This document shows positions 6,753 through 13,850 of a stretch of DNA of 13,850 nt, one piece after another (within the stretch, counting starts at the first letter, position 1; every line of letters starts with the position of its first letter). The notes below the pieces were generated by a model. The model did no database searches. It had not been told where the DNA came from and worked only from the letters and a program-made list of their open reading frames with translations. Origin of the DNA: Mailhella sp. (GTDB lineage Bacteria > Desulfobacterota > Desulfovibrionia > Desulfovibrionales > Desulfovibrionaceae). The DNA is taken from positions 1 to 13,850 of the forward strand of contig JAKSQA010000008.1 of the NCBI GenBank assembly GCA_024404335.1. The letters run 5' to 3'. The translations under genes were made by a program, and so were the position numbers.

Positions 6753-7422
6753 AGCTGAGGGATTTCAATGCTTCGAGAAGAATCGGGAAATCCCTGAACG
6801 AATGCTCCGCAAGGCTTTCGTTCCGATAGGCGAGGAAGGGGATTCCCGCGCCTTCCGCAGCACCCTTGTCGGAGGCGCTGTCACCTATGAAGACGAGTCT
6901 TTCTCCGGGGATGCCCCAGGCATCGATGATGAGCTGGGCTCCGTCGGGTGAGGGCTTGGGATGGCGGACATGGCTTGCGAGCACAAGCGGATCGAAGCAG
7001 CCGTGCAGGCTGCAGGTTTCGAGCAGGATGTCCATGCCGTCATGCCGGTTCGTGTCCATTGCCGTCCTCACGCCGTTTTCCCTGCACCAGCCGAGCAGTT
7101 CGTGCAGGCCCGGGTAGGTCCTGATGTGGGGCAGGATTTCCTTTTCGTAGGAGAACTTCTTCGTGGCTTCCCTCAGAAGGGGCTGGAGCGGTCTGGGGAA
7201 GAACTTGTCGATGGCCTGGGGGTAGGTGGCCGCCTGGACGAAATCCTCCTGCGCCCTGGTGAGTGCGGGGAGCCCCACATAGTTTCTGAGGTAATTGTAG
7301 TAGCTGATATTGGCGTCACGCGAATCGATGACGACGCCGTCGCAGTCGAATATGATTCCGGAGGGGCGTCCGCCGCAGGAGGACAGAAGCCACGGGGAAA
7401 GCTCGGTGGCGGAGAGGAACAT
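6751..7422 (-). CDS. HAD-superfamily phosphatase (phosphoglycolate phosphatase-like)
   Basis: A cytosolic Mg2+-dependent phosphohydrolase of the haloacid dehalogenase superfamily, subfamily IA type, 223 aa. All four catalytic motifs are present: DCDGV (26-30, nucleophile Asp26 and acid/base Asp28), Thr124 in AMDTNR, Lys156 in HPKPSPDG, and GDSASD (180-185) with Asp181 and Asp185 binding the metal. The helical segment between motifs I and II (about 35-100) is the cap. The overall layout resembles Gph/PGMB phosphatases, but the substrate cannot be read from sequence. The N-terminal 20 residues before motif I are longer than usual. ATG at 7420-7422 has AGGA (7430-7433) seven nt upstream. It lies 19 bp behind the 255-aa gene, so they likely form one transcript. 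Confidence 0.9.
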   Translation of the reverse strand: MFLSATELSPWLLSSCGGRPSGIIFDCDGVVIDSRDANISYYNYLRNYVGLPALTRAQEDFVQAATYPQAIDKFFPRPLQPLLREATKKFSYEKEILPHIRTYPGLHELLGWCRENGVRTAMDTNRHDGMDILLETCSLHGCFDPLVLASHVRHPKPSPDGAQLIIDAWGIPGERLVFIGDSASDKGAAEGAGIPFLAYRNESLAEHSFRDFPILLEALKSLS

Positions 7423-7441
7423 CGCAGGGTCCTGAGTGGAT

Positions 7442-8209
7442 TCAGATGGTTTGATCGGAGGGGATGATGACGGAGATCTCTTTGGATGCGTCTATGCCGG
7501 GATCCCGGCGCAGGCGGTCGGCGTAGATGGACGGGCACAGTCCTATGAGCTCGGATATCCGCACGCGGATGGATGTGCCGCCATCGGAGCAGGGCAGCGG
7601 ATGGATGGTGAGCCGTTCCTTCAGGGCGGCCGACATCTCCCGGGATGTGGCGAGCAGGGCCGTTCCGGCGGGGAGGTCGGGGATGAAGGCAAGGAACGCG
7701 GCAAGCATCTTTTCCCAGGAGGGCAGCTCGCGTTCGGAAGGGAGACGCGGGCTTTCCATGCCGGAGGATGCCGTTCCGGTGATGAGTCCCTTTAAGGCTG
7801 TGCGTGAGGTGCGGATCTTCTGTTCGAGCAGGGCCATTTCGAGGGCCTGTTCCTCCTGCAGCCATGCGAGGATGAGGATCTGCTGGGCGACCGCCCTGAG
7901 CGGCTGCTCGGGAGGATCGGGAGGCAGCCCCTTCAGTTCGCGGAGCGCCCTGAGCTCCTCACCTGTGATGTCCGAAGGAGCCTTTTCAAGGGAGAGCGCA
8001 TGTACCGGCGAGCCGCAGGCTCCGTCTCTGCATGCGCGCCTGAAGTCGGACAGGCTCGCATCCGCGAGTGCCGGCGACAGAGGGAGATGCGGCACCCATG
8101 TCCCGGCCGGGGCATGGGCAAGCCCGGGCCAGAGCGTGGCGCATTCGGGATGAGAGGGGAGAAGCTCCCTGTGGAGTCGTGGGATGGAGAGAAGGGGGAT
8201 GCTGTTCAT
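7442..8209 (-). CDS. conserved-looking protein of unknown function, 255 aa
   Basis: I do not recognise this protein. It looks real: the codon use matches its neighbours, it starts with a Shine-Dalgarno GGAG (8216-8219) six nt before ATG at 8207-8209, and it is followed closely by the HAD gene. An upstream in-frame ATG at 8239 has no ribosome binding site and is less likely. There is no signal peptide or membrane segment. The N-terminal third is Pro/Leu-rich (LPSHPECATLWPGL). Residues about 103-140 form one long amphipathic helix (QQILILAWLQEEQALEMALL) with coiled-coil character. A second helical or loop segment (160-200) follows, and the C-terminus (about 210-250) looks like short strands. 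Cys60 and Cys65 (ACRDGAC) form the only close cysteine pair. It may be a lineage-specific protein; no function is proposed. Confidence 0.75.
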   Translation of the reverse strand: MNSIPLLSIPRLHRELLPSHPECATLWPGLAHAPAGTWVPHLPLSPALADASLSDFRRACRDGACGSPVHALSLEKAPSDITGEELRALRELKGLPPDPPEQPLRAVAQQILILAWLQEEQALEMALLEQKIRTSRTALKGLITGTASSGMESPRLPSERELPSWEKMLAAFLAFIPDLPAGTALLATSREMSAALKERLTIHPLPCSDGGTSIRVRISELIGLCPSIYADRLRRDPGIDASKEISVIIPSDQTI

Positions 8210-8220
8210 GCTGGGCTCCG

Positions 8221-8260
8221 ATTTGCCTAATAGAGCCATATATCGCCGGAAAAGGCAAAT
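8221..8260. repeat. 8-bp inverted repeat in divergent promoter region
   Basis: ATTTGCCT (8221-8228) and AGGCAAAT (8253-8260) are perfect inverted copies with 24 nt between them; their centres are 32 bp apart, about three helical turns. They bracket the region immediately upstream of the 255-aa gene, including an AT-rich core (CATATATCG). A two-site operator is possible. Confidence 0.4.
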
Positions 8261-8292
8261 GAAGTCTTGTGGAGCCGCGGACGGCGCTGTGC

Positions 8293-8320
8293 TTGACCTC
8301 AGGGCGGGAAGCCGTGTAAA
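8293..8320 (+). promoter_or_regulatory. tatA promoter
   Basis: TTGACC (8293-8298, five of six) and TGTAAA (8315-8320, four of six) are separated by 16 nt. Transcription would start near 8327, about 23 nt before the tatA ATG. Confidence 0.5.
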
Positions 8321-8349
8321 AGACGGAAAAACTGTACTTGGAGGCTTCC

Positions 8350-8550
8350 ATGTTCGGAATAGGAACGCAGGAACTGCTCATAATTCTTGTATTGGTTCTC
8401 GTGATTTTCGGAGCCAAGCGTCTTCCTGAAATAGGCGGCGGACTTGGCCGCGCAATCCGCAATTTCCGTCAGGCATCCTCCGAACCTGACGAAATCGACA
8501 TCACTCCCAAGGGCGGCAAGGCTCCGAACGATGAGAACGGCAAGGCCTGA
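8350..8550 (+). CDS. tatA: Sec-independent protein translocase subunit TatA
   Basis: TatA forms the pore-like oligomer of the twin-arginine translocase, which moves folded proteins (including redox enzymes with cofactors) across the inner membrane. The protein has 66 aa: a short N-terminus MFGIGTQE, one membrane helix (about 8-20, [12 protein letters not shown]), the hinge motif [10 protein letters not shown] (20-29), an amphipathic helix [12 protein letters not shown] (29-40), then a charged, disordered tail. Phe-Gly at the hinge favours TatA/E over TatB. The ATG at 8350 is chosen because GGAGG (8340-8344) lies five nt upstream; an in-frame TTG at 8338 overlaps that site. tatB and tatC are not in this window, so tatA is separate from them here. 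Confidence 0.93.
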   Translation: MFGIGTQELLIILVLVLVIFGAKRLPEIGGGLGRAIRNFRQASSEPDEIDITPKGGKAPNDENGKA

Positions 8551-8560
8551 CCGGAGTTCC

Positions 8561-8576
8561 CGTCCGGAAACGGACG
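8561..8576 (+). other. GNRA-capped hairpin between tatA and the ACT gene
   Basis: CGTCCG, a GAAA tetraloop and CGGACG form a six-bp stem, extendable with one bulge by flanking TTCC/GGGAA. There is no T-run, and the next gene has its own Shine-Dalgarno. It is probably an mRNA stability or partial termination element inside a tatA-ACT transcript. Confidence 0.4.
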
Positions 8577-8613
8577 CGGGAAAGACCTCTGCGCATGACC
8601 GGAGGAATGTCGG

Positions 8614-9042
8614 ATGACGGTGGAGCAGATTTCCGTATTCGTTGAGAACAGATCGGGCCAGCTGGGCGATATCGCGCATGTCCTCAGGGATGCCGGGGTC
8701 AATATCAGGGCCATGTCTCTTTCCGACACGGCGGATTTCGGCGTCCTCCGCTTCATGGCCGACGATACCGCGAAGGCGAGGGAGGTCCTGCAGCGGAAGG
8801 GATTCACCGTCGGGTCCACTCCAGTAGTGGCGGTAGAGGTTCCCGACAGGCCCGGCGGTCTTGCGGATGTGCTGGAGATCATGGCCTCGCGCAGGATCAA
8901 TGTGGAATATCTCTATGCGTATACCCAGCGTGATTCGTCACGTGCGACGCTTGTCTTCCGCTTCGACCGGAATGTCGAGGCCGTGGCCGCCCTCCGCGAG
9001 GAGGGATGCAAGGTGCTTTCCGCCGAAGAGCTCAGCTCCTGA
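8614..9042 (+). CDS. tandem ACT-domain protein
   Basis: A 142-aa protein made only of two ACT domains, the small ligand-binding fold that senses amino acids. The first (about 4-66) has ENRSGQLGDIAHVLRDAGVN (11-30). The second (about 70-139) has DRPGGLADVLEIMASRRINV (78-97), followed by EYLYAY. The Gly in the loop before each first helix, where ACT ligands bind, is present. No catalytic domain is attached, so it is a stand-alone regulator or binding protein rather than an enzyme subunit such as IlvN, which is longer and has a different C-terminal half. Similar proteins often sit near aryl-CoA ligase or indolepyruvate oxidoreductase genes, but none is here. ATG 8614 has GGAGG (8601-8605) eight nt upstream. 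The gene is 63 bp after tatA, probably in the same transcript, which ends at the terminator 22 nt downstream. Confidence 0.88.
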   Translation: MTVEQISVFVENRSGQLGDIAHVLRDAGVNIRAMSLSDTADFGVLRFMADDTAKAREVLQRKGFTVGSTPVVAVEVPDRPGGLADVLEIMASRRINVEYLYAYTQRDSSRATLVFRFDRNVEAVAALREEGCKVLSAEELSS

Positions 9043-9063
9043 GAAGTCCGTCAGGATCACACA

Positions 9064-9101
9064 GCATAAAAAAGCCCCGAGTCGTCGGGGCTTTTTTATG
9101 C
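9064..9101 (+). terminator. bidirectional Rho-independent terminator after the ACT gene
   Basis: GCATAAAAAAGCCCCGA (9064-9080), a GTCG loop and the exact reverse complement (9085-9101) form a perfect 17-bp inverted repeat. The GCCCCGA/TCGGGGC core is flanked by A6 on one side and T6 on the other, so it can end transcription in both directions. It closes the tatA-ACT unit. Confidence 0.93.
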
Positions 9102-9256
9102 GGAAATTCCGGCGGATCTCCGCATGGTTTTGGAAAGCTGAAGCGCTTCGTGCGGATATTCGGAGACAGGGAACATACGGAATCGGCATCTCGATGGTCG
9201 TTTCAGTCATGGAAATGGACGGCTGCGGAGGCAGGAACCGTAGATCATCATGTATG
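9102..9256. other. gene-free spacer between two terminators
   Basis: About 155 bp lie between the plus-strand terminator of the ACT gene and the minus-strand terminator of hppA. I see no open frame with a ribosome binding site, no tRNA and no clear promoter. It is probably an untranscribed spacer. Confidence 0.5.
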
Positions 9257-9286
9257 AAAAAGGAGCCGCAGCAATGCTGCGGCTCC
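9257..9286 (-). terminator. hppA terminator
   Basis: On the minus strand GGAGCCGCAGC, an ATT loop and GCTGCGGCTCC form an 11-bp perfect stem followed directly by TTTTT. It lies 38 nt downstream of the hppA stop codon. Confidence 0.93.
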
Positions 9287-9324
9287 GTGTATCGTGCCGG
9301 GGCGCTAGCCCTGGTCAGTCCGGC

Positions 9325-11391
<2,067 letters not shown>

Positions 11392-11425
11392 ACATACCCC
11401 CGACAGGGAAGCTGAATGTGAAAAC

Positions 11426-11450
11426 GCGTTTGCAGTTGTACCGCAAACGC
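11426..11450 (-). promoter_or_regulatory. stem-loop in the hppA 5' leader
   Basis: GCGTTTGC (11426-11433) and GCAAACGC (11443-11450) form an 8-bp perfect stem, extendable inward by three pairs to leave an ACA loop on the mRNA. GTTTTC follows the stem on the minus strand, a short T-run. A competing 10-bp palindrome AAACGCGTTT (11422-11431) overlaps one arm. It could be an attenuator or stability element; no known riboswitch class is recognised. Confidence 0.5.
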
Positions 11451-11468
11451 CGCCTATCGTACTAGGAA

Positions 11469-11483
11469 CGGATAAAATATCCG
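11469..11483. repeat. dyad over the hppA -10 element
   Basis: CGGATAAAATATCCG is a 6-3-6 perfect dyad (CGGATA / TATCCG). It completely covers the proposed -10 hexamer, the usual place for a repressor operator. The cognate regulator is unknown. Confidence 0.4.
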
Positions 11484-11502
11484 AAAAACTTCCTATTGAC
11501 AA
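11474..11502 (-). promoter_or_regulatory. hppA promoter
   Basis: On the minus strand TTGTCA (11497-11502, five of six) and TATTTT (11474-11479, four of six) are separated by exactly 17 nt. Transcription would start near 11467 and give a leader of about 75 nt that contains the 11426-11450 stem-loop. Confidence 0.6.
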
Positions 11503-11608
11503 GCTCGGCAGTCTGCCTGCGGCCTGTTCCCTTTAAAGAAAATCCCTGCAGGCGCTCTGCTGAGGCATCGTTCATGCGGGATCCGGTCTGCGGACGGATT
11601 CCGTCCTT

Positions 11609-11639
11609 AAAAAGAAGAGGCCCGGAAGTCCGGGCCTCT
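11609..11639 (-). terminator. putP terminator
   Basis: On the minus strand AGAGGCCCGG, a four-nt loop and CCGGGCCTCT form a 10-bp stem followed by TCTTTTT. It lies 17 nt after the putP stop codon. A second small stem GGACGG/CCGTCC (11592-11597 with 11601-11606) follows the T-run. Confidence 0.92.
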
Positions 11640-11656
11640 GGGATAGCTGTCATTCG

Positions 11657-13186
11657 CTATTTTTCGTTCACAGCGTCGAACTCATCGGTGATCTCCCTGG
11701 AGGGAGCGGGGGTGATGAGGCTGACGATGAGGATCGCGGCCGATGCGGCGAGGAATCCGGGAAGGAGCTCGTAGATGCCCCATACTCCGCCCATCGGCTT
11801 GAGCAGGAACTTCCAGATGAAGATCATTGCGCCGCCGGTGACCATGCCCGCCATGGCGCCGTACTTGTTGCAGCGCCTCCAGAAGAGGGCGAAGAGCACG
11901 ACGGGGCCGAACGCCGCTCCGAAGCCGGCCCAGGCGAAGGAGACGATCTTGAAGATGGAGCTGGCAGGGTCGCGCGCGATGAAGATGCCTACCGCGGCGA
12001 TGCCGAGATCGGTGAGCCGGGCGATGAGGAGGGTGGTGCGGTCGGCCAGCTTGATGCCGAAGACGCCCTTCATGATGTTTTCGGAAACACCGGAGGCCGC
12101 GGCGAGGAGCTGCGAGTCGGCGGTGGACATGGTGCAGGCGAGGATGCCCGCGAGGACGAGGCCGGCGATGAAGGCGGCGACGACGCCGTACTGGCTGAGC
12201 AGATGGCTCACGACGATGATGAGGGTCTCGGCTTCTGCGTTGGTCTTGAAGACGTCGAAGGCTCCGGCCTTGGACATGCCGTAGCCGATGATGCCGATGA
12301 GGATGGCGGCGCCCATGGCGATGAACACCCAGGTGGTGCCGATGCGGCGGGAGAGCGGGATATGGCGCTCATCGTCGATGGCCATGAAGCGGAGCAGGAT
12401 GTGGGGCATGCCGAAGTAGCCGAGACCCCAGGCCATGGTGGAGATGATGGTCAGGAGCCCGTAGCCCGTGACCTGGCCGGTGGAGATGTCGGTCATGCTG
12501 GAGAGGCTGATGTAGCCGTCGAAGTCGGCTGCCTTCGTCACGGCATCCCATCCGCCGGCGACCTCGATGCCGAAGCCGATGACGACGAGCAGGGCGAGGC
12601 TCATGATGATGGACTGGATGAGGTCGGTCGTGGAGGCTGCGAGGAAGCCGCCGAGGGTCGTGTAGGAGACGATGACGACGGAGCCCACGAGCATGGCGGT
12701 GAGGTAGTCCATGCCGAACAGCGAAGCGAACAGCTTGCCCGTGGCGGCGAAGCCGGAGCCGACGTAGGGGATGAAGAAGATGATGATGATGAGTGCCGAG
12801 ATGCCGAGCAGCATGCGGCTGTCGTCATGGAAGCGGCGGGAGAAGAAGTCGGGGACGGTGATCGCCTTCAGCCTGGCGCTGTAGCGGCGGAGGCGGCTGG
12901 CGACGAGGAGCCAGTTGAAGTAGGTGCCGATGCCGAGGCCGATGGCGGTCCAGAAGGGGTCGGCGATGCCGCAGAAGTAGGCGAGGCCGGGAAGGCCCAT
13001 GAGGAGCCATGAGGACATGTCGGATGCCTCGGCGCTCATGGCGGCGACGAAGGGGCCGAGCTTGCGGCCGCCGAGGTAGAAGTCGTCGGCGTCTTCATTG
13101 GATTTTGAGAACCAGAAGCCGATGAACAGGATGGCGGCCAGATAGACGATGATGGCCAGATAGACGAATGCCTGATTCGTATCCAT
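11657..13186 (-). CDS. putP: sodium/proline symporter (SSS family)
   Basis: An inner-membrane solute:sodium symporter importing L-proline with Na+. The protein has 509 aa, close to the 502 aa of E. coli PutP, with about 13 hydrophobic segments. Functional residues described for PutP are recognisable: Arg41 in GGRKLGPF, Asp56 and Ser58 in SAEASDMSSWLLMGLPG (Na+/proline site near helix II), and Ser354/Thr355 in CTMSTADSQL (351-360), matching Ser340/Thr341 of E. coli. In the helix-II motif Glu replaces the Gly of E. coli (AEASD for AGASD). Start ATG 13184-13186 follows GGAGG (13196-13200) at nine nt; 18 more codons upstream up to 13240 read in frame but encode a basic stretch unlike the family. 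It is a single-gene unit with its own terminator. Proline specificity is inferred from family resemblance. Confidence 0.93.
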   Translation of the reverse strand: MDTNQAFVYLAIIVYLAAILFIGFWFSKSNEDADDFYLGGRKLGPFVAAMSAEASDMSSWLLMGLPGLAYFCGIADPFWTAIGLGIGTYFNWLLVASRLRRYSARLKAITVPDFFSRRFHDDSRMLLGISALIIIIFFIPYVGSGFAATGKLFASLFGMDYLTAMLVGSVVIVSYTTLGGFLAASTTDLIQSIIMSLALLVVIGFGIEVAGGWDAVTKAADFDGYISLSSMTDISTGQVTGYGLLTIISTMAWGLGYFGMPHILLRFMAIDDERHIPLSRRIGTTWVFIAMGAAILIGIIGYGMSKAGAFDVFKTNAEAETLIIVVSHLLSQYGVVAAFIAGLVLAGILACTMSTADSQLLAAASGVSENIMKGVFGIKLADRTTLLIARLTDLGIAAVGIFIARDPASSIFKIVSFAWAGFGAAFGPVVLFALFWRRCNKYGAMAGMVTGGAMIFIWKFLLKPMGGVWGIYELLPGFLAASAAILIVSLITPAPSREITDEFDAVNEK

Positions 13187-13579
13187 GGGGGATTTCCTCC
13201 GGGATGTTTTTTCCTGTGGTGGAAGCCGATGGGCGCGCATAGGACCGGACGGATCCGTAAAGGCCCGTCCGTGCGCAGCGGCGGCAAGAGGAACGCAGAC
13301 TCAATATGCCGGGATTTCCCGCGTTGGCGGGATCAGACCGGCGCAGGCTGACGAGAGGGATGAGGTTGAGTGCATGCGGTGTTCCTTCCTGTTATGCCCT
13401 GTATGGGATCTGACTACGATAGATGTTTTTCCGTAAAAAGGAAACATAAATGAAGAAGGAAAAAATCATAAAATGATAATTTGCTGGAAATTCAGGAAAA
13501 TTAATTATCAGGTGGTGTAACGGGTTTAACAAAATTGTCAAAAACTATCCGGATAGGGAGCAGGTTCATGATTTCCGCG
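13187..13579. other. 393-bp gene-free putP control region
   Basis: No gene is seen between the ahcY terminator and putP. The half nearer putP is ordinary GC-rich sequence. The half from about 13400 to 13560 is strikingly AT-rich and holds several inverted repeats: ATCAT-AAA-ATGAT (13465-13477), TGATAATT/AATTATCA (13474-13481 with 13503-13510), an 18-bp near-dyad at 13525-13542, and the palindrome CTATCCGGATAG (13545-13556). This is the expected place for putP regulation. Confidence 0.55.
13514..13541 (-). promoter_or_regulatory. candidate putP promoter
   Basis: On the minus strand a consensus -35, TTGACA (13536-13541), is followed after 16 nt by TACACC (13514-13519), a poor -10. The near-dyad TTTAACAAAATTGTCAAA (13525-13542) overlaps the -35, and a 12-bp palindrome lies just upstream. 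A poor -10 with overlapping dyads would suit an activator-dependent or repressed promoter. The leader would be about 320 nt, so a nearer promoter cannot be excluded. Confidence 0.35.
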
Positions 13580-13608
13580 AAAAAAAGGGGGGAGCATGCG
13601 CTCCCCCC
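13580..13608 (-). terminator. ahcY terminator
   Basis: On the minus strand GGGGGGAGC, a GCAT loop and GCTCCCCCC form a 9-bp, very GC-rich stem followed by seven T. It lies 30 nt after the ahcY stop codon. Confidence 0.95.
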
Positions 13609-13638
13609 GGTTTGCTCGGTACCTGGTTCCGAACAGGT

Positions 13639-13850
13639 CTAGTAGCGGTACATCTCGCCCTTATAGGGGCCTTCGACGGGCACGCCGATGTAGTCGGCCT
13701 GCTTCTGGGTCAGCGTGGAGAGCTTCGCGCCGAGGCGTGCGAGATGAAGTCTTGCGACTTCCTCATCGAGCTTCTTGGGGAGCGTGTAGACGCGGACCTC
13801 ATGGTCGTTCTTCGCGAGGTCCATCTGTGCGAGGACCTGGTTGGTGAAGG
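13639..13850 (-). CDS. ahcY: adenosylhomocysteinase, C-terminal part (cut by window edge)
   Basis: AhcY (SahH) reversibly hydrolyses S-adenosylhomocysteine to adenosine and homocysteine in the methyl cycle, using bound NAD+; it is cytosolic. Only the last 70 codons lie in the window; the gene continues to the right. Recognisable family landmarks are FTNQVLAQ at the cut edge, then [35 protein letters not shown], and the invariant tail KGEMYRY, whose lysine and tyrosine reach the NAD+ site of the neighbouring subunit. The stop is TAG at 13639-13641, followed by a strong terminator, so putP is transcribed separately. Confidence 0.96.
   Translation of the reverse strand, partial: FTNQVLAQMDLAKNDHEVRVYTLPKKLDEEVARLHLARLGAKLSTLTQKQADYIGVPVEGPYKGEMYRY

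Noticed and set aside
11462..11653. 63-codon minus-strand frame in the hppA-putP gap
   Set aside because: It runs through the putP terminator, which would prevent its transcription from putP, has no Shine-Dalgarno, and overlaps the hppA promoter.
12203..13012. 269-codon open frame on the plus strand, antisense to putP
   Set aside because: Low-complexity Asp/Glu/Gly/Ala/His sequence mirroring the putP codon bias; no ribosome site or family resemblance.
13461..13510. Fur-box-like sequence upstream of putP
   Set aside because: TGATAATT and AATTATCA resemble Fur half-sites but are 21 nt apart rather than adjacent, and AT-rich sequence yields such matches easily.

Overview
The window looks like a chromosomal housekeeping segment of a GC-rich Gram-negative bacterium. 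A Desulfovibrionaceae-type Desulfobacterota (for example the Desulfovibrio/Bilophila/Mailhella group) is my best guess, with moderate confidence. The guess rests on the combination of DksA, an NFACT/RqcH-type protein, TatA, a stand-alone tandem-ACT protein and a K+-independent proton pyrophosphatase. There is no transposase, integrase, tRNA, rRNA, CRISPR array or other sign of a mobile island. I did not find an undescribed multi-gene system. The second-look material is regulatory (leaders, dyads, terminators), plus one unrecognised protein and some sequence variants in known families.

Layout, left to right. Positions 1-157 hold no assignable gene. A TetR/CecR-like regulator (158-808, minus) is followed by a 578-bp gap that contains a terminator-like hairpin pointing at tetR and the likely glmS promoters. 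Then come glmS (1387-3231, plus) and a MATE transporter (3320-4699, plus). Converging on these is a minus-strand cluster read from 8209 down to 4736: an unrecognised 255-aa protein, a HAD phosphatase, dksA with its own good promoter, and an NFACT/RqcH-like gene 11 nt behind dksA.

Diverging from that cluster are tatA (8350-8550) and a tandem-ACT protein (8614-9042), closed by a perfect bidirectional terminator. Two more minus-strand genes follow, each a single-gene unit with its own terminator: hppA, the proton-pumping pyrophosphatase (9325-11391), and putP, a sodium/proline-type symporter (11657-13186). A roughly 400-bp AT-rich, dyad-rich control region precedes putP. The right edge cuts the 3' end of ahcY (S-adenosylhomocysteine hydrolase), which has a very strong terminator.

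How they relate. glmS starts amino-sugar synthesis for the cell wall. dksA (stringent-response cofactor of RNA polymerase) and the RqcH-like gene (rescue of stalled 50S subunits) share a transcript, which joins two responses to translational stress. HppA recovers PPi energy as a proton gradient, and PutP imports proline using sodium. Several annotated starts need care: glmS starts at ATG 1387 so that Cys2 is exposed; dksA and tetR appear to use TTG; tatA, hppA, putP and the 255-aa gene start inside longer open frames.
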